Notes under the pieces: model-generated
What the model was told of the DNA's origin: nothing
The model's input: only the letters and a program-made list of their open reading frames with translations
Databases searched by the model: none
Position numbers and translations under genes: made by a program
In this document: positions 1-8,943 of the stretch, piece after piece
How the letters are laid out: every line of letters begins with the position of its first letter
How positions within the stretch are numbered: the stretch's first letter is position 1
DNA from: Flammeovirgaceae bacterium UBA2786
GTDB taxonomy: Bacteria; Bacteroidota; Bacteroidia; Cytophagales; Cyclobacteriaceae
DNA length: 51,891 nucleotides
Assembly (NCBI GenBank): GCA_002352225.1
Contig: DEIA01000078.1
Location: 1-51,891 of the forward strand
Direction: 5' to 3'

Positions 1-111
1 TTTCAATTCGCAGATTATCAGTTAGTTACAAAAAAATGTGTATTCAAAAGTAGCGTATATCCAACATAGTGCGCACCTGTCATTATGACATAAAATGTTA
101 AATAGCCATCA
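1..111. other. Non-coding flank downstream of pckG
   Basis: This AT-rich stretch lies beyond the stop codon of the PEP carboxykinase gene. I see no convincing gene, strong hairpin or tRNA in it. A short minus-strand reading frame that runs from here into the end of pckG has no recognisable protein character and I treat it as a shadow. Confidence 0.5.
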
Positions 112-1965
112 TCAAAACCGCTCCGGCTCCAGCCGCCACTTAACCGGTGAGCGCCACAAACCTGAGAGCAACAATTCGCGCATAAAAATAAATTCCTTTG
201 GTAGCTTATCGTACATTTTTTCAAACAACTCTACATGCTGCAACAGCTCTGCTTTCCATTCTTCACGGTCAATATCCATTATGCTATCAAACTGTTCATG
301 TGTAAAATCAAGACCTGCCCAATCAATATCTTCATAAGTAGGCATCCACCCTATCGGGCTTTCCACCGCGTTGGCTTCTCCTCTTATTTTTAATACAATC
401 CATTTCAAAATGCGCATGTTATCGCCAAAGCCCGGCCATATAAATTTGCCTTCGGCATCTTTACGAAACCAGTTCACTCCAAAAATGCGGGGCGGTGCCG
501 GTAAGCCTCTTCCAAACTGCAACCAATGGTTAAAGTAATCGCCCATGTGGTAGCCACAGAAAGGCAGCATAGCAAACGGATCGCGTCTTACTTTACCTAC
601 TTCGCCAAACGCAGCTGCGGTAGTTTCTGATCCCATGGTAGATGCCAGGTAAACTCCGTAAGCCCAGTTGCTGGATTGGTACACTAATGGAATAGTGGTA
701 CTTCTTCGTCCACCAAACACAAATGCACTTACGGGTACGCCATTCGGGTTCTCCCATTGCGAATCAATTACCGGGTTGTTAGTAGCAGAAACCGTAAAGC
801 GACTGTTGGGGTGCGCTGCCGGTTTGCCCGATGCGGCATCCCATTTTTGTCCGCGCCAGTCGGTAAGGTTTTTGGGTGGTTCTTTCGTCATGCCTTCCCA
901 CCACACATCACCATCATCGGTAATAGCTACGTTGGTAAAAATGGTATCGCGCGAGATGGTGGCCATCGCATTAGGATTGGTTTTTTCATTTGTACCGGGT
1001 GCCACACCAAAGTATCCTGCCTCCGGATTGATCGCGTAAAGCCGGCCATCTTTACCCGGTTTAATCCAGGCAATATCATCGCCTACGGTTGTTACCTTCC
1101 ACCCCTTTAATTGCTTGGGCGGAATAATCATGGCAAAGTTTGTTTTACCGCACGCACTTGGAAACGCAGCGGCCACATAATCTTTTTTACCATCGGGGCT
1201 TTCTACACCCAGTAGCAGCATGTGTTCGGCCAGCCAGTTTTCATCGCGCCCCATTACCGTTGCAATGCGCAGGGCAAAGCATTTTTTGCCAAGTAAGGCA
1301 TTGCCACCATAGCCAGATCCATAGGAAACAATAGACCGTTCTTCGGGGTAATGCACAATATATTTTGTTGTGGCATTGGTTGGCCACTTTGCATCGGCTT
1401 CGCCTGGCTTTAAGGGTGCGCCAACTGTATGTAAACATTTTACAAATTCACCATCGTTGCCTAATACATCAATCACCTTAGTGCCCACACGTGTCATCAG
1501 GTGCATGTTTACCACTACATATTCCGAGTCGGTAATCTCTATTCCAATCTGGGCAATATCAGAACCAACTGGCCCCATGCTAAAGGGTATAATGTACATG
1601 GTTCGGCCTTGCATACACCCTTCCAGTAAGGGCTGCAGGTTTTGCTTCATTTGTTTTGGATCAACCCAATTGTTGGTTGGCCCGGCATCATCTTTTCTCT
1701 TGCTGCAAATAAAAGTTCGGTCTTCCACGCGTGCTACATCGCTGGGGTCAGAAAAGCAGGCAAAGCTATTGGGCCGCTTCTGCGGATTGAGTTTTATGAA
1801 GGTACCCTTATCCACTAACAAGTTGCACAGTTCGTTGTACTCGGCTTTAGAGCCATCGCACCAGCGAACGCGATCGGGTGTGCATAATGTTATTATTTCA
1901 TTTATCCAGGCAGTAAGTTCTGAATGATTAACCGGGTAGTTCATTTCTTGGGTAGGCAATGGCAT
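112..1965 (-). CDS. pckG: Phosphoenolpyruvate carboxykinase (GTP)
   Basis: Cytosolic enzyme that interconverts oxaloacetate plus GTP with phosphoenolpyruvate, CO2 and GDP, the entry step of gluconeogenesis. The 617-residue length fits the GTP family (about 600) rather than the ATP family (about 530). The kinase P-loop FPSACGKTN is at residues 268-276, with the reactive cysteine of the GTP enzymes at 272. Further family blocks are visible, such as GSGYGGNALLGKKC (about 216-229) and FGGRRSTTIPLVYQS in the nucleotide-binding half. The start MPLPTQEM sits 16-23 bases below a promoter-like TACCTTTG. An internal Met at residue 8 is a possible alternative start. The gene appears monocistronic and is not obviously linked to its neighbours, though gluconeogenesis matters when the cell grows on glycerol or organic acids. 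Identification is very secure. Confidence 0.97.
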   Translation of the reverse strand: MPLPTQEMNYPVNHSELTAWINEIITLCTPDRVRWCDGSKAEYNELCNLLVDKGTFIKLNPQKRPNSFACFSDPSDVARVEDRTFICSKRKDDAGPTNNWVDPKQMKQNLQPLLEGCMQGRTMYIIPFSMGPVGSDIAQIGIEITDSEYVVVNMHLMTRVGTKVIDVLGNDGEFVKCLHTVGAPLKPGEADAKWPTNATTKYIVHYPEERSIVSYGSGYGGNALLGKKCFALRIATVMGRDENWLAEHMLLLGVESPDGKKDYVAAAFPSACGKTNFAMIIPPKQLKGWKVTTVGDDIAWIKPGKDGRLYAINPEAGYFGVAPGTNEKTNPNAMATISRDTIFTNVAITDDGDVWWEGMTKEPPKNLTDWRGQKWDAASGKPAAHPNSRFTVSATNNPVIDSQWENPNGVPVSAFVFGGRRSTTIPLVYQSSNWAYGVYLASTMGSETTAAAFGEVGKVRRDPFAMLPFCGYHMGDYFNHWLQFGRGLPAPPRIFGVNWFRKDAEGKFIWPGFGDNMRILKWIVLKIRGEANAVESPIGWMPTYEDIDWAGLDFTHEQFDSIMDIDREEWKAELLQHVELFEKMYDKLPKEFIFMRELLLSGLWRSPVKWRLEPERF

Positions 1966-1987
1966 GAGATTTTTGGTTTGGAAGCAC

Positions 1988-1995
1988 CAAAGGTA
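1988..1995 (-). promoter_or_regulatory. Putative -7 box of the pckG promoter
   Basis: Read on the minus strand, the sequence is TACCTTTG, an exact match to the Bacteroidota -7 consensus TAnnTTTG. It lies 22 bases above the pckG ATG, so the leader would be about 15 bases. The -33 element at the expected spacing is poor (CTTT), so this is a half-supported promoter. Confidence 0.4.
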
Positions 1996-2049
1996 ATGAG
2001 GCGAAACCTCAAAATAAAGCCTTGCAAACGATTGAAACGATGATTTTTA

Positions 2050-4335
2050 TCAGAAATCTACTCTATACGCCAATACAGGTATAATTCCCAACTGGTATTT
2101 TGTATTCTCTTTTTGCAGAAAGGTATCGAAGTAGGTAAACGCTGTGTTCTGCTGGCCCGTAAGGTTTTGTATATCGATGGAAAGTGTGCGGGTATAGCCC
2201 GGTTTATTTTTGCGCCAGCTAACACGAAGGTCGGTTCTGAAATAATCTGGCAAACGCAAATAGCCCATTTGCTCCTGGTAAATAGTGGTGCCAATTTGTT
2301 GCGACAAAGCCATATCAATTAATGGTTGCCGGGCACCACCCAGGTAAAGCACACGGGCATGTACACCAAACGAACGATTCTTTTTGTTCCATTCTTTGCC
2401 AGCCAGTACACTGCTTGTGAATTTCGTATTGAACCGGGTGTTCAGGTAGGTTGCACCATTATAAAATTTAGCTTCATAACGCGAGCCCGATATCATAAAA
2501 TAAAAATTATTATAAAATCGTTTTTCAAGGCTTGCTTCTAAGCCATAGTTGCGGCCTTTGCCCCTGTTTACCAACGTATCATTCCACAGATAACCATCCC
2601 ACTGATTAAGCGTTGAGTAATACGGTGCATCGCGTATAACCGGTGCATCGGTTATCCAATGATAGAATGCAGCTGTAGTTAACTTTAACTGTCCCGGCAA
2701 TTGCATCTTCCACTCGGCTAAAGCCTGATGACTTCTGGTAAACCCTAAGGCTTTACTGCCCACTGCCAGATAATTCTGCGTTTGCTGTATCTGGCTGGTT
2801 GTTCCGGCTGATAGTGTAAACGTATTTTTCTTATTGGTTTTAGTAATGCTCAGTTTGGGTTCCCACGCGTCTGTATTGTTATACCCAAACCGTACATATT
2901 GCAGGCCTGCGTTAACGTGTACCGATCCTATATATATTGTCCAGGCTACATAGGGCTGCAAAAGCAATCCATCTACCTGCCCGCGAACAACGGGAGTAAA
3001 AATATCGAGGTAGGCTTGTGTTATGGTTTCACTTTTTAACTGATGCAGGTATTGGTTGGCGCGCAAACCGGCTTCCAGGTTACCATCTTTTAGCTTGCGG
3101 CTCGTTTTTATAAACCCCGAAAGTATGGCATTATCGGAATTGTAATTTTCACTGTACACATGCGGATACGGAACGGTTACACTTTGCGAACTACGCTCCT
3201 GATTCTGACCGGAAAACGAAAGCCCGGCCACTACATTCCATGTGCCTGGTTTAAAATGATTGATGAGTCCAACACCATATGTAAGTCCTTTGAATGTAAT
3301 GGCATACCGGTCTTTCTCTTCTTCCCACTCATCTTGAGGTTTACCTTTAAATACATTTTTACTGTTACCGGCAAATCCAAATACCGCCAACTCGCCTCCG
3401 TTTTTATGGGGTGTGTTTACATGAAACGTTACATCCTGAAAGTTTATAGCTTCTCCGCCAAAATCAATACCCATGCTGCCCAGTAATCCCACAGTAGAAT
3501 ATCGGTAATTAACCAGAAACGAACTTCCCTTTTGTTTATTAAGTGGGCCTTCGGCAGCCAGATCCATCCCGATAAGGGAAGCCTGTGCGGTGTATTGCAT
3601 TTTATCGGTGGCACCAGTGCGTAACTTCATATCCATAATTCCGGCCAGGCCGTTTCCATATCCTGCCGGTAAATACCCCGACCGAAAATCGGTACGATCC
3701 AATACCTGTGCACTTAATATACTTACCCCACCTCCGTTAGCAGTTGGTTTATCGCCCATGGTTCCGGCATTGGCCAGGTGGTTGGGGTTTACTACATCCA
3801 ACCCTTCTACACGCCATAAAACATAGTTAGGCGAATATCCTTTTACAATGATAGAGTTTGCCTGATCATTGGCTGCCACCACGCCCGGATAAGAGGTTAG
3901 CATACGAACCGGGTCGAAAAAATTTGCGGGTATACGAAGTGTTTTCTCAATCGAAACAGAAGTTAAAGCCGCACCATTAACAGGTTCGGGACTTACTACC
4001 ACCTCTTCTAACTCAGTAGAACCTTCTTCGAGTGTAACGTTTAAACTTGTATGCTTACCTGCAATTACCAGCAGTTCGCTTTCGCGGGATTGATACCCGG
4101 TAAAACTAATAACAAACCGATACCGGCCTGGTGCAAGGGTAAGCATGTATTTACCGGTTTCATCAGAAGCAACACCCGCCACCGGTGTTTCGCTATTTTG
4201 AAAAACAGATACATTGGCCCCCGTTAAGGGTGCACCCCAGGCGTTTTGAATTTTACCCATAACATTTCCGGTAACTTCCTGCGCGTGGGTAACTCCTACT
4301 AATCCCAACCACATCAACAATACAACTGCTCTCAC
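2050..4335 (-). CDS. TonB-dependent outer-membrane receptor with CarboxypepD_reg-like domain
   Basis: An outer-membrane beta-barrel transporter of 761 residues that would take up an unknown ligand using TonB energy. A Sec signal peptide (about 1-18, ending THAQ) is followed by a carboxypeptidase-regulatory-like domain (about 22-105, with GAPLTGANVSV and DETGKYMLTLAPG). A plug domain (about 120-240) contains VVVSPE, GYSPNYVLWRVEGLDVVNPNH and GYGNGLAGIMDM. The rest is barrel, ending in the aromatic residue typical of a last strand. It is shorter than SusC proteins (about 1,000) and has no SusD next to it, so it belongs to the general TonB-receptor class rather than to a Sus pair. The neighbours are pckG and a sugar dehydrogenase fusion, which does not settle the substrate. 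Fold is sure; ligand unknown. Confidence 0.88.
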   Translation of the reverse strand: MRAVVLLMWLGLVGVTHAQEVTGNVMGKIQNAWGAPLTGANVSVFQNSETPVAGVASDETGKYMLTLAPGRYRFVISFTGYQSRESELLVIAGKHTSLNVTLEEGSTELEEVVVSPEPVNGAALTSVSIEKTLRIPANFFDPVRMLTSYPGVVAANDQANSIIVKGYSPNYVLWRVEGLDVVNPNHLANAGTMGDKPTANGGGVSILSAQVLDRTDFRSGYLPAGYGNGLAGIMDMKLRTGATDKMQYTAQASLIGMDLAAEGPLNKQKGSSFLVNYRYSTVGLLGSMGIDFGGEAINFQDVTFHVNTPHKNGGELAVFGFAGNSKNVFKGKPQDEWEEEKDRYAITFKGLTYGVGLINHFKPGTWNVVAGLSFSGQNQERSSQSVTVPYPHVYSENYNSDNAILSGFIKTSRKLKDGNLEAGLRANQYLHQLKSETITQAYLDIFTPVVRGQVDGLLLQPYVAWTIYIGSVHVNAGLQYVRFGYNNTDAWEPKLSITKTNKKNTFTLSAGTTSQIQQTQNYLAVGSKALGFTRSHQALAEWKMQLPGQLKLTTAAFYHWITDAPVIRDAPYYSTLNQWDGYLWNDTLVNRGKGRNYGLEASLEKRFYNNFYFMISGSRYEAKFYNGATYLNTRFNTKFTSSVLAGKEWNKKNRSFGVHARVLYLGGARQPLIDMALSQQIGTTIYQEQMGYLRLPDYFRTDLRVSWRKNKPGYTRTLSIDIQNLTGQQNTAFTYFDTFLQKENTKYQLGIIPVLAYRVDF

Positions 4336-4400
4336 GTTTATACTTTATCGAATTGTCTTACTGTATTTTTTTGAATTTTCTGCGCTGCTAATACCGATGA

Positions 4401-7400
4401 TCAATTACTTCCTAAGGTCATCTGGCTAAACAAGAAAAGGTTATCCTCGCCTGCACTATTGTTTTTAAATACCAAAACCACATTATGCAAACCGGTTACG
4501 GATTTAAACCCAATACCGGCAGGTCGCATATACACGCCAGCCTGAATTTCAATCTTCGGTGCAGTGGCAAAGTTTACCGTTCCCAGTTTTGTTCCTTCCG
4601 GTGAATCAAGCCACACCTCAATGGTTCCTCCTTTCATGTTACCCATTTCGGCTATTATAAAACTCAATGTATTTACTCCCGTTAAATCTACATTTGCAAA
4701 TGTTGCCGTAGCATTGTTTTTAATATTCTCTACAACCTGGTAATTACCCGCATTTAGTTTGCGTGCTCCACCTGTTAGTTCGGCTTCTACCCCTGTAAGT
4801 ACAGGTGCTTTAAATACAAACTGGCGTGTGGTACTTAAAGAGGGCATTCCATTCGCACCAGCGTCTTCGCACGTTACGGTAAGCACATAGGCCGAAGTTG
4901 CTGCGGGCCCCGGTGGTGGTACTGCGGCATACGCAATCTTTCCTGCCAGTGGTAACGTTTTAACCTTATCTTCTTTGGCCAACGAAAGAATATACTCCAC
5001 CATTTGCACTACCTGATCTTTCTTTAATTGCGGATGCGCAGCCATAGCTACTTCTCCCCAATTACCCGAACCTCCATTCAAAACCTTATCGCTCAATACT
5101 TCTACAGCACGTACATCTTTTGCATATCGCTTAGCTACATCTCGGTAACTTGGACCGGCTGATTTCTGATCGATGAGGTGACAGGACTTGCAATCACTTT
5201 CGGCAATAGCCAGTTTACCCGGCAACTCTGCCCGTTGATGCCCCTGCGCAATGGCTGTCATATCAAATCCCTGAGCATGATAATCTACTGAAATCTTAAC
5301 GCGCTCGGCCGGAATCTTACCATCGGCTGTAGAGCCATCTTCTTTGTCGGTTACAATCACTTTATACTCAGCAGAACCACCGGGCAAATATCGGCCAGTA
5401 TTTCCACGCACTTCAATTTCTATTACCGGAGGTTCGTTACCGGCAATGATCGTAACCTCACCGGAAGTTTTTGCTCCTTTGGAATCTATCGCTGTTATTT
5501 TCGGGCGATAAATTCCGGCTTTTTCAAATGTAAACGGAAATTCGGGTGTTGCTGATTTTACAACCTGGCCATTCAATTCCATTTCAAACGACAAAGCATC
5601 ACCATCCGGATCTATTGTACCTTTAGCAGAAACGGTTCCCTCCACGGGTAATGCTCCTGAAATTTTGCTTGCCTGTACTACTACTTGTGGAGGTCTGTTG
5701 CCTCCGTTAAAATCAATTCGCGATAAGCGTGCATCTGTATTTTGTTTGAACCATTGTGTTCCATATTCAAGCGTATATAGCTTTCCATCCGGCCCAAAGG
5801 CCATATCGCTTATATTATTGAATGGCATGTTGGGAATAAAGGGTTCAATGTCCATAATCTCTCCCTTCTCATTCATAGTTACCAGGTGAATCCAGTTACG
5901 CATCCAATCGTATATAATCAGCTTACCGTCAAAATAATCAGGATAGGCTCCGGGTTTTCCTTTATACTCTTCAGCATAATAAACCGGACCCGCCATGGCA
6001 TTGCGGCCTCCGGTTTTCATCAGGGGAAAATCGGGAGACGCATCATATGGATACCAAATGAAAGGAGCACTTACAGGAGGTAACTCAGTTTTACCGGTGT
6101 TATTGGGCGAGGTATTAATTGGTTTTACCGCATCGTGCCGGTTGCCAACCGTTTTCTTTTCAAAATCATATTTCGCATAAGCATAGTTACCGCCTACAAA
6201 TAAAGGCCAGCCAAAATACCCTGCCTTTTGTGCCTGGTTTACTTCATCATATCCGCGCGGGCCACGTTCGGGGCCATCGTTACCGGCATCGGGGCCAACT
6301 TCACCCCAATAGAGAAAACCGGTTTTCTTATCAACAGAAATACGATACGGATTGCGGTTACCCATTACATAAATTTCGGGTCTTGTTTTGTCTTCTCCTT
6401 TCGGGAATAGATTGCCTTGCGGAATAGTATAGCTACCATCGGGTTGTGGTGTAATGCGTAAAATTTTTCCACGCAAATCGTTTGTATTGGATGATGAACC
6501 TTGCGCATCGAAGGGAGCGCGATTGGGACGCTCATCTGCCGGACTAAAGCCATCCGATTCAAACGGGCTTGTATTATCACCAGTTGATATAAATAAATTT
6601 CCATCGGGGCCAAAAGTAAGTGAGCCTCCAGTGTGGCAACAGGTTTCGCGCTGTGTAACTACTTCCAGCATCTGAATTTCGCTGGCCTGATCTACTTTCT
6701 TTCCATCAAAAACAAAACGCGATAAGATGTTAGCCGATTTTTCGGGGTGCGAATAAAAAATGTACACCCAATTGTTTTTTGCAAAATCCGGATCGGTTGT
6801 AATGCCCAGCATTCCGTCTTCAAATTTTGTCCAAACATTAAATGTATTTATCAAATTAATTGAATCCGTTTTCGGATCATACATCTTTATCGCTCCTTTC
6901 CGTTCAATAAAAATGATCCGGCCATCGGGTAGAATTGTCATTTCGGTTGGCTCATCGAAATTGTTTCCAAATACAGTTTTGGTAAACCGGTTTTCTTCCG
7001 GAACATGTTTCGCTCTTGCTTTTGAAAAATCCGGTTTCTTATCGCCATTGGCATACTTTATTCCCTGATAAAGATGATCTAAGAATAATGAATCGCTGAA
7101 CGACTCGTTGGTGTGCCCCATACCGGTATAAAATGAACGACCTCCGTCAAAGTCATGGTACCAGGCAATGGGGTGATTCTCGCCATTTTCGCCACCCTGA
7201 TAACTTGATTCATCCAGGTTATAGAGAACAGTAATTTCGCTGGATATTTTGTTATAGTTATACAGTTCATCTGTACGAATCCATTCATCGGGTAAATGAT
7301 CTTCGCCAAAAGCTTTTACTTTTTTAAACTTAGCTTCCTGTATTTGCGGATGGCTTTTAAAATAAGCGCCAACTAATTTTCCATACCAAAACCAATCGTA

Positions 7401-7742
7401 CTCGGTATCGGCAGCAGCATGTATACCCACATATCCCCCACCCGCCTGAATAAAGCGCATGAATTCGTTTTGTTGCGCCTGATTCAATACATCGCCTGTG
7501 GTACTTAAGAAAATTACAGCGCGGTACTTCTTCAGATTTTCTTCTGTAAATACATCAGCCGATTCGGTAGTATCTACCCCAAATCCTTTTTCGGATCCAA
7601 GTTTAACTAAGGCTTCTTTCCCGGCTTTGATCGATTCGTGTCTGAATCCTTTTGTTTTAGAGAACACTAAAACGCGTGGCGGTTCTTGTGTACAGCTATA
7701 AAATAACGCGCAGCAGCTAAGGAGTAATAAAAATTTTTTCAT
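4401..7742 (-). CDS. ThuA / PQQ-type sugar dehydrogenase / PKD / cytochrome c / CBM6-like fusion lipoprotein
   Basis: A 1,113-residue exported multidomain protein. The start is placed at MKKFLLLLSCCALFYSC because this gives a clean lipoprotein signal (acylated Cys in LFYSC). An upstream in-frame Met at 7787 lies in the T-rich tail of a terminator. Domains in order: ThuA-like (about 20-240, with GGGYVGIHAAADTEYDW); glucose/sorbosone-dehydrogenase-like propeller (about 255-690, with DEPTEMTILPDGRIIFIERKG and HTGGSLTFGPDGNL); PKD-like (about 690-775); class I cytochrome c with C851-x-x-C854-H855 and a likely Met ligand in the VAMAAHP motif; and a C-terminal CBM6-like beta domain. The propeller should oxidise a sugar and hand electrons to the fused haem. 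Its cytochrome resembles the stand-alone one encoded at 8506-8916. The order is known in Bacteroidota; the substrate here is inferred only. Confidence 0.9.
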   Translation of the reverse strand: MKKFLLLLSCCALFYSCTQEPPRVLVFSKTKGFRHESIKAGKEALVKLGSEKGFGVDTTESADVFTEENLKKYRAVIFLSTTGDVLNQAQQNEFMRFIQAGGGYVGIHAAADTEYDWFWYGKLVGAYFKSHPQIQEAKFKKVKAFGEDHLPDEWIRTDELYNYNKISSEITVLYNLDESSYQGGENGENHPIAWYHDFDGGRSFYTGMGHTNESFSDSLFLDHLYQGIKYANGDKKPDFSKARAKHVPEENRFTKTVFGNNFDEPTEMTILPDGRIIFIERKGAIKMYDPKTDSINLINTFNVWTKFEDGMLGITTDPDFAKNNWVYIFYSHPEKSANILSRFVFDGKKVDQASEIQMLEVVTQRETCCHTGGSLTFGPDGNLFISTGDNTSPFESDGFSPADERPNRAPFDAQGSSSNTNDLRGKILRITPQPDGSYTIPQGNLFPKGEDKTRPEIYVMGNRNPYRISVDKKTGFLYWGEVGPDAGNDGPERGPRGYDEVNQAQKAGYFGWPLFVGGNYAYAKYDFEKKTVGNRHDAVKPINTSPNNTGKTELPPVSAPFIWYPYDASPDFPLMKTGGRNAMAGPVYYAEEYKGKPGAYPDYFDGKLIIYDWMRNWIHLVTMNEKGEIMDIEPFIPNMPFNNISDMAFGPDGKLYTLEYGTQWFKQNTDARLSRIDFNGGNRPPQVVVQASKISGALPVEGTVSAKGTIDPDGDALSFEMELNGQVVKSATPEFPFTFEKAGIYRPKITAIDSKGAKTSGEVTIIAGNEPPVIEIEVRGNTGRYLPGGSAEYKVIVTDKEDGSTADGKIPAERVKISVDYHAQGFDMTAIAQGHQRAELPGKLAIAESDCKSCHLIDQKSAGPSYRDVAKRYAKDVRAVEVLSDKVLNGGSGNWGEVAMAAHPQLKKDQVVQMVEYILSLAKEDKVKTLPLAGKIAYAAVPPPGPAATSAYVLTVTCEDAGANGMPSLSTTRQFVFKAPVLTGVEAELTGGARKLNAGNYQVVENIKNNATATFANVDLTGVNTLSFIIAEMGNMKGGTIEVWLDSPEGTKLGTVNFATAPKIEIQAGVYMRPAGIGFKSVTGLHNVVLVFKNNSAGEDNLFLFSQMTLGSN

Positions 7743-7787
7743 AGTAAAAACCACTGACTTGATCAGGTTAATTGCATTTAAAAACAT

Positions 7788-7815
7788 AAAACCTCTTTAC
7801 AACTAAAGAGGTTTT
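7788..7815 (-). terminator. Rho-independent terminator after the DUF1080 gene
   Basis: Perfect 11-bp inverted repeat AAAACCTCTTT / AAAGAGGTTTT with a 6-base loop. On the minus strand the stem is followed by TTTTATGTTTTT. The first arm overlaps the last codons of the DUF1080 gene. It separates the oxidoreductase operon from the sugar dehydrogenase fusion gene, and it argues against using the Met at 7787 as that gene's start. On the plus strand it is also followed by T-rich sequence, so it could act in both directions. Confidence 0.75.
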
Positions 7816-8504
7816 ATTTTAATGTTACGATACCACACCTTATCGTTGTGATCTTGTAGTGATATCTTACCTTTTTTGAATTTACCAAAACCTGGCATGC
7901 TTTTGAATTTGCTATTGGCCACCATCGCATCCCATTCAGGTGTATGCATAGTGAACTCAACCGTTTTTACACCATTCAGCCAGAACTCATACTTGCCTTT
8001 ATTTGAAATCAGGCGGGCAGCATTCCACTCGCCAGCTGGTTTTACTGTTTCAGTTGAAACCGAAATCAAATCATACAAATCACCCGCACGATGCTTAATG
8101 ATTTTAGCATCGGGGTGGCAGGTGTTATCCAGAACCTGCATTTCGGGGCCTGTCATCCAAACGTATTTGTATTCGTCTGACTCCTGCACATTGAAAATCA
8201 CTCCGCTGTTTCCGCAGGGTTGTATTTTCCACTCCAGGTAAAGTTCATAGTTTTCAAATTCCTGATCGGTTACAATATCGCCCCCTTTTTCTTCTTTATT
8301 GGACGTATCCAGAAAAAGTGCATCGTCAGAAATTTTCCAGGCCGCACCAACCTTGTCAGACTTATAATTATGCCAGCCTGTTGTGGTTTTACCATCAAAT
8401 AAAAGTTGCCAGCCTTCTTTTTTTTCTTTTGAGGTAAGTACGTTGTGCTGAGCCTGGGTTGTAAGAAACACCAGGCTCAGAAAAAATACAGAAAGTACTT
8501 TCAT
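7803..8504 (-). CDS. DUF1080 / 3-keto-disaccharide hydrolase family protein
   Basis: An exported 233-residue protein with a LamG-like jelly-roll fold. Family features are the opening block KKEGWQLLFDGKTTTGWHNY (about 29-48), the middle WKIQPCGNSGVIFNVQE and GPEMQVLDN, and the closing WYRNIKIKPL. I start it at MKVLSVFFLSLVFLTTQAQ, a good Sec signal peptide. That leaves one base after the stop of the upstream cytochrome gene, whereas a start seven codons earlier would overlap it. Members of this family (PF06439) have been linked to cleavage of 3-keto-glycosides, which are chemically labile after C3 oxidation. The company of a Gfo/Idh/MocA oxidoreductase, a TIM-barrel isomerase and a cytochrome c fits that route. 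The exact substrate cannot be read from sequence. Confidence 0.88.
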   Translation of the reverse strand: MKVLSVFFLSLVFLTTQAQHNVLTSKEKKEGWQLLFDGKTTTGWHNYKSDKVGAAWKISDDALFLDTSNKEEKGGDIVTDQEFENYELYLEWKIQPCGNSGVIFNVQESDEYKYVWMTGPEMQVLDNTCHPDAKIIKHRAGDLYDLISVSTETVKPAGEWNAARLISNKGKYEFWLNGVKTVEFTMHTPEWDAMVANSKFKSMPGFGKFKKGKISLQDHNDKVWYRNIKIKPL

Positions 8505-8505
8505 T

Positions 8506-8916
8506 CTAATGTTCTGTTTCGCCATCTAACGACAAAACATAACGCGCCATCTTCTCTGCATCAATTTGAGAAATATCAGGGTGTGGCGACATTGGAATTT
8601 CTCCCCATACACCTGTACCGCCCTCTATAATTTTCTTGGCCAGATTGGCAACATTAGCAGCAGTAAATTCATATTTCTTGGCAACATCTGTGTGCGATGG
8701 GCCAATCAGTTTGTTGGTTGCATGATGGCAGGTTTTACAATCGCTGGCTTTTACCAATGCATCGCCCTGAGCAATTACATCAACAGCCTGAACAGGTGCC
8801 GTACTTTCGTCTGGTGTACCATAATCTTCTGCCGGTGTTTCTGTTTTCTTTGATCCGCAATACATAAGCGTAAAGGCAAGTATTGCAACAACTAAAATTG
8901 AAAGTTTATTTTTCAT
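8506..8916 (-). CDS. Class I cytochrome c lipoprotein
   Basis: A small electron carrier of 136 residues. The signal ends in LMYC, with Cys20 the likely lipid-anchored residue, followed by an acidic linker (about 21-45). The haem site is C60-K-T-C63-H64, and the probable axial ligand is Met109 in the IPMSPHP motif. It is closely similar to the cytochrome domain inside the large fusion protein at 4401-7742, including the GP-S-DVAKKY and GG-G-WGE blocks. It lies between the TIM-barrel gene and the DUF1080 gene in one operon, so it probably accepts electrons from a periplasmic sugar-oxidising enzyme. The physiological acceptor is not known. Confidence 0.92.
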   Translation of the reverse strand: MKNKLSILVVAILAFTLMYCGSKKTETPAEDYGTPDESTAPVQAVDVIAQGDALVKASDCKTCHHATNKLIGPSHTDVAKKYEFTAANVANLAKKIIEGGTGVWGEIPMSPHPDISQIDAEKMARYVLSLDGETEH

Positions 8917-8943
8917 AGGGTTTTTGTTTAAGTATATTCTGTT

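Noticed and set aside
668..1110. Two overlapping plus-strand frames opposite pckG
   Set aside because: They are antisense to the PEP carboxykinase active-site region and share no family features.
7743..7787. Upstream Met for the ThuA-dehydrogenase fusion
   Set aside because: It falls in the T-rich tail of a terminator and would spoil the lipoprotein signal that begins at 7742.
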